From Bacteroidia bacterium (GTDB taxonomy: Bacteria; Bacteroidota; Bacteroidia; Bacteroidales; Prolixibacteraceae): a DNA stretch of 39,710 nt. The notes under the pieces are model-generated. The model ran no database searches, was not told the origin of the DNA, and was given only the letters and a program-made list of their open reading frames with translations. Both the position numbers and the translations under genes were made by a program. Positions 15,302-22,849 of this stretch are shown piece by piece; position 1 is the first letter of the stretch; each line of letters begins with the position of its first letter. The DNA is taken from the NCBI GenBank assembly GCA_026391315.1, contig JAPLDT010000077.1, positions 1 through 39,710 of the forward strand. The letters run 5' to 3'.

Positions 15302-15320
15302 TTCCGCGTAGCGGATAAAG
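15302..15320 (+). repeat. Third copy of the TTCCGCGTAGCGGATAAAG repeat
   Basis: Nineteen nucleotides identical to the right arm of the inverted repeat at 15249-15280, starting 53 nt further on in direct orientation. The match ends before the TATTGTAGAA tail. Confidence 0.8.
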
Positions 15321-15403
15321 AAGAACTTTGAACAGACAACAATGGTTTAAAATAAATATCATAATTATTCACTATCTTCGCTGAAGTTAAAGTGTTGAAA
15401 ATT

Positions 15404-15598
15404 ATGAATTTAATCGAAAAAATAGATTTCATTTACAGCCGTTTGAATCAAGTAGATGAAAGCTTGATCAATGAGTTTTATGAAATGCTTCGTAAAGAAG
15501 AGGTTTAAAAAACAAAGCTCAGCAACAGAGCCCGACAATCGGAAAATGACATTAAATCAGGAAAGATTTTTTCCCGGAATGAAATTGAAAAGGAATGA
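15404..15598 (+). pseudogene. Antitoxin-like (addiction module) gene with in-frame stop
   Basis: From the ATG at 15404 the frame reads MNLIEKIDFIYSRLNQVDES and on to LRKEEV, then hits TAA at 15506-15508 (34 codons). The same frame stays open after the stop and encodes ARQSENDIKSGKIFSRNEIE before a TGA at 15596-15598. The whole 64-codon reading has the shape of small Bacteroidota antitoxins: an N-terminal helix pair and a C-terminal S..DI..GK....E.E motif that normally wraps a RelE/ParE toxin. No toxin gene follows; the next gene is convergent and ends at 15606. I read it as a decayed antitoxin left without its toxin. The assignment is by pattern and is moderate only. Confidence 0.5.
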
Positions 15599-15605
15599 TT
15601 GTCTA

Positions 15606-16229
15606 CTATTCCTTCTTTTGGAATATATACCTTATTGTATTCGCCTTGAACTCCTTCAAATCTATAATTTTTGCATAACCACCAACCGTTAATGTAGCCA
15701 AAACCGCCGTATGAACATCCTCTGCTTTAACCGTCTTTTCGCCGAATTTCATATCCTTCGTGGCGCAGGCATCCTGAACGACAATGCACTCGAATCCGAA
15801 GTCATGGGCAGCCCTGACGGCAGCTTCCAGACACATATGGGTCTGCATCCCAATAATAACCAAGCGGGTTACAGCTTTATCTTTGAGGTATTCTAGCAGA
15901 TCTGTTTTGTAAAAACTGTTGACCTCCAGCTTGGTAATTACTTTCTCATCGGGAAGAGGCGCAACATATGGGTGAATCCCGAAGCCTTTTTTGACTTGAT
16001 GGCGAACATGAATAACCAGTTGTTTCTGTTCCCTGAAGGTCATGAGCACCTCCCTGGCGGCAAGTGCTGCCTCTTCGACATGTACCAATCCCGGACCTTC
16101 ACCCGGGAAGTAGAAATTCTGTATGTCGACGATCAATAATGCTGTTTTCAAAGATTCTGGTTTTTGTTGGGCCATTCCGGAATAGGCCACAACCATAGCA
16201 AATAGCAGGATGGAAAATTTCTGTCTCAT
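15606..16229 (-). CDS. Exported isochorismatase-family cysteine hydrolase
   Basis: A 207-residue protein of the isochorismatase-like hydrolase superfamily (nicotinamidases, isochorismatases, ureidoacrylate and N-carbamoyl hydrolases). The catalytic triad is visible: D35 in LLIVDIQNFYF, K100 in VITKLEVNSFYKTDL and C133 in GMQTHMCLEAA. An N-terminal hydrophobic segment (residues 5-17) followed by GMAQQ looks like a cleavable signal peptide, so the enzyme probably works in the periplasm, which is uncommon for this mostly cytoplasmic family. There is no operon partner and the substrate cannot be told. It is convergent with the antitoxin remnant. Confidence 0.87.
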   Translation of the reverse strand: MRQKFSILLFAMVVAYSGMAQQKPESLKTALLIVDIQNFYFPGEGPGLVHVEEAALAAREVLMTFREQKQLVIHVRHQVKKGFGIHPYVAPLPDEKVITKLEVNSFYKTDLLEYLKDKAVTRLVIIGMQTHMCLEAAVRAAHDFGFECIVVQDACATKDMKFGEKTVKAEDVHTAVLATLTVGGYAKIIDLKEFKANTIRYIFQKKE

Positions 16230-16315
16230 GGTGTCTAGTGTGAAATTTATCTGTGAAAATACTAAGAAACTGTTTAAATTTTGATTACCCCAGGTTATTT
16301 GGTGTTATTTCAATA

Positions 16316-16440
16316 GCAACGGCATTTATGCCGTTTGATAGATTAATGTCAGGTGCGGGCTTTAGCCCAAATTTATTGTCTTTTGGGCTAAAGCCCCAGA
16401 TCGTCTTCACATTTTACCGTAGCCTGAAGGCCACGGCTAT
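16316..16440. repeat. Composite REP-like palindrome cluster
   Basis: Three palindromes in a row. ACGGCAT-TT-ATGCCGT lies at 16319-16334. A 15-bp perfect inverted repeat follows (arms GGGCTTTAGCCCAAA at 16357-16371 and its complement at 16382-16396, each arm itself nearly palindromic). TAGCC...GGCTA within a CCGT...ACGG frame lies at 16417-16439. This style of intergenic element is familiar from Bacteroidota genomes and can be mobilised by RAYT transposases. No transposase is seen here. Confidence 0.75.
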
Positions 16441-16470
16441 TGAGGAAGAACCAATAAACAGACAGATCCG

Positions 16471-16671
16471 TTATTTTTTAAAGAATATTTCGTATACATA
16501 CCGAAGAATCATGATGGTAACGATGACCTGAATGAGGATCCGAACATACCTGTTTCTCTTTTTTAAAGCTAGTTTACTTCCTGCTACATTGCCAAGAATA
16601 TTGCAAACAGACATTAGTATGGCAATCAGAAACAGGTAATTTTCGCAGTTCCCCTCGTTTGCATCGAGGGG
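16471..16671 (-). pseudogene. Truncated TauE/SafE (TSUP) permease C-terminus
   Basis: On the minus strand an open frame without a plausible start ends at the TAA 16471-16473. Its last 58 residues read as two membrane helices around a glycine/lysine loop: YLFLIAILMSVCNILGN, then VAGSKLALKKRNRYVR, then an ILIQVIVTIMILRYVYEIF helix and KK. This is the pattern of the last two helices of TauE/SafE sulfite-exporter-type permeases. The roughly 200 residues that should precede it are missing: the frame closes at 16672-16674, at a small CCCCTCG...CGAGGGG palindrome (16651-16671), and the next gene starts at 16708. I read it as a gene remnant left by a deletion. Confidence 0.6.
16651..16671. repeat. 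Inverted repeat CCCCTCG-7nt-CGAGGGG
   Basis: Perfect 7-bp arms with a 7-nt loop, located at the point where recognisable TauE/SafE similarity begins. It may be a deletion junction or the terminator of something lost. Confidence 0.5.
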
Positions 16672-16707
16672 TTAGCGGTCAGTCGTTTGTGACCATAAAT
16701 AGTTCAA

Positions 16708-17292
16708 ATGATGGTAGCAGCTTATGATACGCCCCCATTTCGGTTTAATCCCTGGAAACATCATCTTCATTGGGTAGAGGAGGGTTTGTATCGTATCCTA
16801 AAAAATCCCGGGGATTTAAAATTGAGGGATGGGATTATCGGGAATATAAGTTCTATCAACAGCAACTATGTAGATATTTATACTGGGCACTTAACTGCAG
16901 AGCAGCTGATTCAGGGTATAGGTGATGAGTTGAAAAGATTGGAAATCCATGACAAAAGTGAATTTTCATCATGGATGGGAGAGTGGGGATTCAAATTGGT
17001 AACCTTATCCGATGGCTCTGTTTGGGTATTGCGCGAAGGGGCGGACGAGGAATTTTACATTCATATCCATCCCGCACGAAACTCTCCCAATATTATCCGG
17101 ATACATGGAAATTCGTGGAAAACTGCCGTTGTTACGAAGATATTTTACCCTCATCTGATTGACATAGACCATGTAGCCCTTAATGAAGTGAGAGTAAAAC
17201 ATTTAAACCTTTCCCCAATAAAAAATTTTAACGATAGTCAACGACTGCAAAAGGCAATGAAACTATTGGAAACAGCTAAAATGGATTTCTGA
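16708..17292 (+). CDS. Conserved-looking hypothetical protein, 194 aa
   Basis: I do not recognise this protein. It starts MMVAAYDTPPFRFNPWKHHL and has alternating strand-like and helical stretches with many aromatic and charged residues. There is no signal peptide, membrane helix or known catalytic motif. The middle (GFKLVTLSDGSVWVLREGAD, then FYIHIHPARNSPNIIRIHGNSWKTAV in part) suggests a beta-rich domain with clustered His, and the C-terminus is helical and lysine-rich. Codon use resembles the neighbours, and the frame is intact for its whole length, so I think it is a real gene. It is convergent with malQ, with only 13 nt between the stops. The ATG-ATG pair at 16708 makes the start uncertain by one codon. 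Confidence 0.7.
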   Translation: MMVAAYDTPPFRFNPWKHHLHWVEEGLYRILKNPGDLKLRDGIIGNISSINSNYVDIYTGHLTAEQLIQGIGDELKRLEIHDKSEFSSWMGEWGFKLVTLSDGSVWVLREGADEEFYIHIHPARNSPNIIRIHGNSWKTAVVTKIFYPHLIDIDHVALNEVRVKHLNLSPIKNFNDSQRLQKAMKLLETAKMDF

Positions 17293-17305
17293 ATTAAATT
17301 CAAAT

Positions 17306-18799
17306 CTAATCAGCTCTTCCGTATAGTCTGGTCAGTTTAAGCAACTGTTTGCCATGAGTTGCTTTCAGTTGCTTTTGTTGCATCCGCCAGATCCAGTTGG
17401 CCTTGGTGGTGCCAGGCTTGTTCATTCTGGCCGAAGACGATAGATTAAGGATATCCTGCATCGGAATGATAGTCAGTTGGGCTACCGACTCCTCCGCTTT
17501 CCTGATAAGGTGCCAATTGTCTAAAGTTTCTGTACCGAGGTAACTTTGCACCCTGGATAAATCCTCCTGACTTAATGATCGTAGCCAGCCAATTGTCGTA
17601 TTGTTATCGTGCGTTCCGGTGTAGGCAACGAAATTAGTTGCGTAGTTGTGTGGCAAGTGGGTATTGTCGGCCTCTTCGGAAAAGGCAAACTGAAGCACTT
17701 TCATTCCCGGAAGGTTGAACCTTTTTCTGAGCTGATCGACTTCAGGGGTAATGAGTCCCAAATCTTCTGCGACGATGGGCAATGAGCCGATCTGGTTTTG
17801 AAGTAGTTGCAGCATCTCCTTGCCATTGGCTTTCATCCAGCTTCCGTTGATGGCTGTTTTTTCACCTGCCGGGATTGCCCAAAATGACTCGAGACCCCTG
17901 AAATGGTCGATCCGAACCAGATCAAACATACGCAGATTGAAATGCATGCGCGCCATCCACCATGCGAATCCCTGCTCTTTCATCCTGTTCCAGTTGAAGA
18001 GCGGACTGCCCCAAAGCTGTCCGGTTTCGCTGAAGTAATCGGGGGGCACTCCGCCGACCAATGTTGGTAGTCTTTTTTCGTCGAGAAGGAAGAGTGACTG
18101 GTTACTCCAGACATCAGAACTGTTGTAGGCAACGTAAAGTGGTATATCACCAAAGATGGAAATCCCTTTCCGGTTTGCATAATTTTTGAGATCAAACCAT
18201 TGCCCAAAGAATATAAATTGCAGGAAGCGGCCGTATTCTACCTGTTCTTTGAATCGGTCATAGTATGATGCCATGGCAATCTCTTCGCGAAGTTGCAGCG
18301 CCTCTTCCCAGTCATTCCAATCTTTACCGGGGAGATTGGTACGGCAGGCATCAAAAAGTGACCAGGATTCGAGCCACCACCAATGCTGATCCCAGAACTG
18401 GTGGTAACCGTAACTATCGAAACCTCCTGATTTCTTGAAGGCGACGAAGGCTGTTTTCAGCAACTTTTCCCGGTAAGGAAGTACAGTTTTAAAATCGATT
18501 TTGCCGGAGGGGAAAGCAGGTGGGTCGGCAAGGGCATTCAGGGTTAAATAACCATCCCTTACCAGGAAGTCGAGGTCAATCAAATCAGGGTTTCCTGCAA
18601 AAGCTGAGTAAGCCTGATAGGGGGAATGGCTCCAGTCAGTTGGCCCCAATGGTAGCATCTGCCAAACTTTCTGGCCGAATTCACCTAGCCAGTCGACAAA
18701 TTTGTAAGCCTCTTCACCCAGGGTGCCAATTCCGGACTTTCCTGGTAAGGAAGTGGGATGAAGCAAAATTCCTGAAGTTCTTTTGTTGATGATCATCAA
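17306..18799 (-). CDS. malQ: 4-alpha-glucanotransferase (amylomaltase, GH77)
   Basis: Transfers maltodextrin segments between alpha-1,4-glucans in cytoplasmic glycogen or starch metabolism. The 497-residue protein has the GH77 pattern from the start (SGILLHPTSLPGKSGIGTLG, 9-28), WQMLPLGPTDWSHSPYQ (46-62), DIPLYVAYNSSDVW (218-231), the nucleophile block VRIDHFRG (D298), the acid/base block VAEDLG (E345) and YTGTHDNNT (D398). All three catalytic carboxylates are present and the length is that of plain bacterial amylomaltase, without the extra N-terminal carbohydrate-binding modules of some Bacteroidota forms. No other glycogen gene is adjacent. Its upstream region is the decamer-repeat tract, so the promoter is not clear. 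Confidence 0.95.
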   Translation of the reverse strand: MMIINKRTSGILLHPTSLPGKSGIGTLGEEAYKFVDWLGEFGQKVWQMLPLGPTDWSHSPYQAYSAFAGNPDLIDLDFLVRDGYLTLNALADPPAFPSGKIDFKTVLPYREKLLKTAFVAFKKSGGFDSYGYHQFWDQHWWWLESWSLFDACRTNLPGKDWNDWEEALQLREEIAMASYYDRFKEQVEYGRFLQFIFFGQWFDLKNYANRKGISIFGDIPLYVAYNSSDVWSNQSLFLLDEKRLPTLVGGVPPDYFSETGQLWGSPLFNWNRMKEQGFAWWMARMHFNLRMFDLVRIDHFRGLESFWAIPAGEKTAINGSWMKANGKEMLQLLQNQIGSLPIVAEDLGLITPEVDQLRKRFNLPGMKVLQFAFSEEADNTHLPHNYATNFVAYTGTHDNNTTIGWLRSLSQEDLSRVQSYLGTETLDNWHLIRKAEESVAQLTIIPMQDILNLSSSARMNKPGTTKANWIWRMQQKQLKATHGKQLLKLTRLYGRAD

Positions 18800-18818
18800 A
18801 TGGTAATAAAGGAAAAGC

Positions 18819-18990
18819 GAAATAAGTGGAAATAAGTGGAAATAAATAGAGATTAGGTTGAAATAAATGGAAATAGGAGATATAGATTGTAATAAGTGGA
18901 GATAAATTGAAATATGTGGATATACGTTGATAGAGAGGAACTCCTAATTTCAATTTATTTCCACTTATTACAATTTATATCAATTAGGTG
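18819..18990. repeat. Degenerate decamer tandem repeat with an inverted tail
   Basis: About twelve units of a 10-bp motif (consensus GAAATAAGTG, with variants such as GAGATAAATT and GATATACGTT) run from 18819 to about 18940. They are followed at about 18945-18990 by units in the opposite orientation (TTTCAATTTA, TTTCCACTTA, TTACAATTTA). The two halves could pair as a long imperfect hairpin. The tract occupies most of the 355-nt gap between malQ and the superoxide dismutase; the remainder is AT-rich and presumably holds both promoters. Confidence 0.75.
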
Positions 18991-19154
18991 TTCATACAAG
19001 TAACAAAATTTCATACAACTCGTAATAGAATTTGAATGTTTATATTCATTCTAAATTATTTAGGTCATGAAACGAGCATGTTCGTAAAATATAAACACGG
19101 GTGGAAAATTTACATGCGAGTTCCATCCGGCCTTTAAAAACAAATTATTTTCGG

Positions 19155-19820
19155 ATGAAAAATTTATTATTTATTTTATTCTTGTTAGTTATGGAAAACA
19201 GTGTATTTGCTCAGTTTAGCCAGGAACCTTTACCATACGCATTCGATGCGCTTGAACCGTCTATTGACAAAGCCACCATGGAGATCCATTATGGCAAACA
19301 TCACAAGGCCTATGTTGATAATTTGAACAAAGCAGTAGCCGGAACGCCGCAGGAGAAGATTTCGCTCCTGGATCTTCAAAAATCTGTTACAGCGCAGACC
19401 CCTGCCGCAATCCGGAACAATGGGGGAGGTGTATGGAACCACACATTCTACTTCAACGGGATGGCACCCAATGCCGGAGGTGAACCAAAAGGAGCGCTAG
19501 GCGAAGCTATCAAAGCAGGTTGGGGTAGTTTTGATCATTTCAAGGACGAATTTAAAAAGGCAGCCCTGGGACGTTTTGGATCAGGATGGGTTTGGCTTAC
19601 CGTTGTCAATGGGAAACTTGTCATTCATTCAACCCCCAATCAGGATAATCCGCTGATGCAGATTTCAGAAGTGAAAGGTACCCCGGTATTGAGCCTGGAC
19701 GTTTGGGAACATGCTTACTATCTGAAATACCAGAACAAGCGTGCCGATTATGCTGATGCTTACTGGAATGTTGTGAACTGGAAGCTTGCAAACGAACTTT
19801 ATTCCAAAGCGGTGAAGTAA
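19155..19820 (+). CDS. Superoxide dismutase (Fe/Mn family), exported
   Basis: Converts superoxide to hydrogen peroxide and oxygen. I start at the ATG 19155, giving 221 residues with a clear signal peptide ([18 protein letters not shown], cleavage before Gln20). A longer frame from 19101 adds 18 unconserved residues before the signal. The metal ligands are all present: H45 ([15 protein letters not shown]), H96 (VWNHTFYF), D182 and H186 ([11 protein letters not shown]). [10 protein letters not shown] and NQDNPLM are also family typical. Fe versus Mn cannot be decided by eye. Most bacterial Fe/Mn enzymes are cytoplasmic; the signal peptide places this one in the periplasm or outside. It is convergent with tonB and shares a long symmetric terminator. 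Confidence 0.94.
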   Translation: MKNLLFILFLLVMENSVFAQFSQEPLPYAFDALEPSIDKATMEIHYGKHHKAYVDNLNKAVAGTPQEKISLLDLQKSVTAQTPAAIRNNGGGVWNHTFYFNGMAPNAGGEPKGALGEAIKAGWGSFDHFKDEFKKAALGRFGSGWVWLTVVNGKLVIHSTPNQDNPLMQISEVKGTPVLSLDVWEHAYYLKYQNKRADYADAYWNVVNWKLANELYSKAVK

Positions 19821-19886
19821 ATCGTTCAATAATAAAAAAAGCCGTCCACGAAGTGGGCGGCTTTTTTTATTATTGAACGATTTACT
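19816..19886. terminator. Shared bidirectional terminator between superoxide dismutase and tonB
   Basis: Two 34-nt arms (19816-19849 and 19853-19886) are reverse complements except for one position, which still pairs as G-U in the plus-strand RNA. The GC core GCCGTCCAC-GAA-GTGGGCGGC is flanked by A7 on one side and T7 on the other, so it is a rho-independent terminator in both directions. The arms extend to the stop codon of the dismutase and to 2 nt from the tonB stop. Confidence 0.93.
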
Positions 19887-19887
19887 T

Positions 19888-20664
19888 CTATTGCAGCTTG
19901 AAGCTAATTGGAACGGTATAAGAAACCCTTACAGGAACACCACGCTGTTTACCTGGTTTCCATTTAGGCAGGGTTGAAACCACGCGCAATGCTTCTTGAT
20001 CGAGTGATTGGTCTACACCTCTGGCGATCTTGGCATTGGAAACAGAGCCGTCTTTGTTTACTACGAAAGTAACAAATACTTTTCCCTGGATTCCGTTTTC
20101 CTGGGCTACGGTCGGATAGACGATAGCTTTGCCAATGAATGTGCGAAGGGCTAACTCTCCTCCGGGGAATTCCGGCATCTCTTCAACCACAACGAATACC
20201 TGTTGTTCCTCTTTTTCCTGTACCTCTTCCTGTTTTTGTTCTACAACTTCAACAACCTCTTTGTTAACGGTTGCTGTTACCTGCTCGTCGGAAATCATCA
20301 ATTTACTTTGATCTTCAACTTTTACAGAGTCAACTACGACAGGGGCAACATACTTAACAACTGCTTGCTGTTCTGCTGGCGGTGGTGGAGGTGGTGGCGG
20401 TGGTGGTGGCGGTACATCCTGTTGAAGGTTGTTGGCCATTTCAGCGATTACCTCTCTGGCATCCCTTGCTTTTTGTTTGGCTTGATTGCTGGCCCTGATA
20501 TAGGGAACAATAACGATTAAACCAAGGATAAAAATACCTATCAGCGTAGAGATTAGAACAACACGGTTGTACTTTTTCCGAATCTGATACGCTCCATAAT
20601 CCTGGTTTCTATTTTCGAAGACTATGTCATCGAAAGTAGGAATGATCTGTTTATCTATTACCAT
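19888..20664 (-). CDS. tonB: Energy transducer TonB
   Basis: Couples the proton-motive force, through ExbB/ExbD, to outer-membrane receptors. The 258-residue protein has a short cytoplasmic N-terminus (NRNQDYGAYQIRKKYNR, typical for Bacteroidota TonB), one membrane helix (about 32-54), a periplasmic proline run of 12 residues (about 81-92), an acidic/valine-rich linker (VVEVVEQKQEEVQEKEEQQ) and the C-terminal TonB domain with MPEFPGGELALRTFI, YPTVAQENGIQGKVFVTFVV and KWKPGKQRGVPVRVSYTVPI. It follows the two exbD genes after 12 nt and is last in the cluster, ending at the bidirectional terminator. Confidence 0.95.
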   Translation of the reverse strand: MVIDKQIIPTFDDIVFENRNQDYGAYQIRKKYNRVVLISTLIGIFILGLIVIVPYIRASNQAKQKARDAREVIAEMANNLQQDVPPPPPPPPPPPPAEQQAVVKYVAPVVVDSVKVEDQSKLMISDEQVTATVNKEVVEVVEQKQEEVQEKEEQQVFVVVEEMPEFPGGELALRTFIGKAIVYPTVAQENGIQGKVFVTFVVNKDGSVSNAKIARGVDQSLDQEALRVVSTLPKWKPGKQRGVPVRVSYTVPISFKLQ

Positions 20665-20676
20665 ACGTGTCGATCT

Positions 20677-21345
20677 TTATTTTTTTGCTGTAGGGGGTGC
20701 GGTTGCGGTTAACGGTATCCCGAGAGCGCGTTCCACCATATTTTGCTCGAGCCAGTCAATGTCGGTAACAATGTATATGGCAATTCCAACGATTGACATT
20801 TCATCAATAATATCGACAAAATTCTTATACTTCGCCTTCTTGTAGAATTTGATCAGGACAATCGGACCGGTATCATCAGTCTTTTTGAGTTGACGAATGG
20901 CTGATTGCACAGAATCCTGTCTGATATTTATCTTCCCGGCAGTAACATCAGCCTTAAATGTTTCAATTTTTTTGAAGAGCGCCCGGTTTCTATCCAGCAA
21001 AACCTGACGGATACCTGTGGCGCTGAAATTGGTTTCCCGTAATGGGACTAGCGCTGCAGGATCTGCCTTACCAGGGTACCAGTATACCTTGTCGTTCGGA
21101 CCCATAATGATGTTAAGCGTACGACTTTCGGCAATTTTAGGAGGTTCCACTTTCTCGTTTTTCTTGATTTTCTCAGGCAAAGCGATTTCCATGACCTTAG
21201 GTTTTGCAAAAGCAGTCGTAAGCATGAAGAACGTGATCAGCAGACACATAAGGTCTACCATCGGCGTCATGTCTATGGCGGTTGAATGTTTTTTAGGTTT
21301 CTTCTTCCCGCCTTTGTGTTTATCCTCTTGAATAATTTCTGCCAT
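20677..21345 (-). CDS. exbD: ExbD/TolR-type biopolymer transport protein (second copy)
   Basis: Stator component of the TonB motor. The 222-residue protein begins with a basic segment (KHKGGKKKPKKHS), then DMTPMVDLMCLLITFFMLTT (about 25-44), in which the Asp within MVDL is the proton-carrying residue of the single membrane helix. The rest is periplasmic and longer than in E. coli ExbD (about 140 residues), as is usual for Bacteroidota. It starts 4 nt after the first exbD and precedes tonB by 12 nt. The two copies share the helix motif but differ in the periplasmic part, so they are paralogues rather than a recent duplication. Confidence 0.92.
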   Translation of the reverse strand: MAEIIQEDKHKGGKKKPKKHSTAIDMTPMVDLMCLLITFFMLTTAFAKPKVMEIALPEKIKKNEKVEPPKIAESRTLNIIMGPNDKVYWYPGKADPAALVPLRETNFSATGIRQVLLDRNRALFKKIETFKADVTAGKINIRQDSVQSAIRQLKKTDDTGPIVLIKFYKKAKYKNFVDIIDEMSIVGIAIYIVTDIDWLEQNMVERALGIPLTATAPPTAKK

Positions 21346-21349
21346 GTTA

Positions 21350-21982
21350 CTACTTTTTAGCTTCTTCTACTACTTCGACTTTTTGAAGGCTGGTAATCAG
21401 GCTGAACCTATTAAGATTTTTATCCTGAAAAATATCCAGCACTTTTTTCACAAGTGGATATTCCACATCGTTGTCACCTTTTATCACGGCCTGAGCCGAA
21501 GGGTTAACCTTACGGGAGAAAAGTATCCATAAACCCAGCTGGTTATCAGTTGAATCAATGGGGATTCCTTTTTCGAACTTGGCTTTTTCGTTATCTTTAG
21601 CAGCAAGGTATGCCTTAAACTCCTTAATGTTTACTCCAAAGGGGACACTGTTCTTTTCGAAATAGCGTAGTTCTTGCGGGGTGAATACGATGTTGTATCT
21701 CTTTCCCATCTCTTCTAGGATTTTGGGTCTGAAATGCAAGATGGTATCCGGACCGTTGTCTACATTGAAAAACACCCTGTTGTCCTTGGCTATTGTTATA
21801 GTCATAATATTCTTATCAGGGGAAGGTTTTTCAGATATAGAAAACGGCGTATCGACAGGTGCCGGTTCAGATGGCTTCATAGTAGCTGTCAACATAAAGA
21901 ATGTCAGCAGTAACGAGAAAAGATCCACCATCGGCGTCATGTCAACATGGGGCGTTTTATGTGGTATTTTAATCTTTGGCAT
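21350..21982 (-). CDS. exbD: ExbD/TolR-type biopolymer transport protein (first copy)
   Basis: A 210-residue ExbD protein. It has KIPHKTPHVDMTPMVDLFSL near the N-terminus with the conserved helix Asp, a membrane helix running to about residue 33, and a periplasmic domain of about 175 residues containing ITIAKDNRVFFNVD and a C-terminal KGDNDVEYPLVKKVLDIFQD block that resembles the ExbD helix-strand end. It lies 48 nt after the ExbB-encoding frame and 4 nt before the second exbD. Paired ExbD paralogues in one operon are a regular Bacteroidota arrangement and may form a heterodimeric stator; that is inference. Confidence 0.92.
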   Translation of the reverse strand: MPKIKIPHKTPHVDMTPMVDLFSLLLTFFMLTATMKPSEPAPVDTPFSISEKPSPDKNIMTITIAKDNRVFFNVDNGPDTILHFRPKILEEMGKRYNIVFTPQELRYFEKNSVPFGVNIKEFKAYLAAKDNEKAKFEKGIPIDSTDNQLGLWILFSRKVNPSAQAVIKGDNDVEYPLVKKVLDIFQDKNLNRFSLITSLQKVEVVEEAKK

Positions 21983-22030
21983 GCGATAGTTTTAAATTTT
22001 TTAAAAACCAAAAGAATTAAACCCAGACAA

Positions 22031-22849
22031 TTATTTTCTGATACGGGCAGCGAATGTCTGAGTTAGGCTGAAGCCTGCCTCATCAATCTTGTAGGTGAAA
22101 CCGTCAATTTTTGATGAGAAATAGTTGTAGAAAATGATGGCCAATGTTGAGCCTGTGATACCGAATGCTGTATTGATCAAAGCCTCTGAAATACCGGTTG
22201 CCAATTGAAGTGCATCAGGGGATCCACCAGCTTGTGAAAGAGCAGCGAATGCGCGGATCATACCAAGTACAGTTCCGATCAAACCGATCAAAACGGAGAT
22301 AGAAGCAAGGGTTGAAAGAATAACCATGTTTTTGGAAAGCATAGGCAATTCCAATGCGGAAGCTTCTTCCAAAGCTTGTTTCATGGAAGTTATTTTTTGG
22401 TCTTTTTCCAATGTAGTGTCTTTTTCCAGATCCCTGTAGCGCATCAAACCCGCTTTAACAACGTTGGCCAATGAACCTTTTTGGTTGTCGCATGCTACGA
22501 TAGCTTCTTCAACTTTATCTTTGGAAGTTAAACTCTGTATGTCAGCAACAAATGCGTCCAAACTGTTTTTACCCTTTACTTTTGCCAAAGTAATAGCTCT
22601 TTCGATGATGAAAATAAAAAGGGTTAGAATACATGTCATCAGGATAGGAACAATCGGACCTCCTTTATAAAGCATACCCATGTAATTACCTGGAAGTGGA
22701 GTCCCTTTTGGATTATTCCCTTCAAAGTTTACAGGATCGCCCATAAAACTTGAATATAGGTAGTACGCTACCAAAAATGCAATAAGAATTGCACCTGTTG
22801 CAAAAAATGACTCGAACATTTTTTTGAATGAACCTGAATTTTTACTCAT
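22031..22849 (-). other. exbB: ExbB part with its own possible start codon
   Basis: The ATG at 22847-22849 opens a 272-residue protein that matches a normal stand-alone ExbB from its first residues. The two other reading frames carry stops (TAA) within about 25 nt before this ATG. A one-base change near the end of the TPR part would therefore separate the genes. Independent initiation here would supply ExbB to the ExbD-ExbD-TonB complex even if the long frame is also translated. Confidence 0.6.

Noticed and set aside
15205-15432. 75-codon minus-strand frame in the repeat region
   Set aside because: It consists largely of the inverted-repeat arm and its third copy and has no protein-like pattern.
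16253-16531. 92-codon plus-strand frame upstream of the hypothetical gene
   Set aside because: Most of it is the REP-like palindrome cluster, and its end overlaps the TauE/SafE remnant on the other strand.
18819-18990. Possible CRISPR array
   Set aside because: Repeat units are only 10 bp, adjacent and degenerate, without spacers, and no cas genes are in the window.
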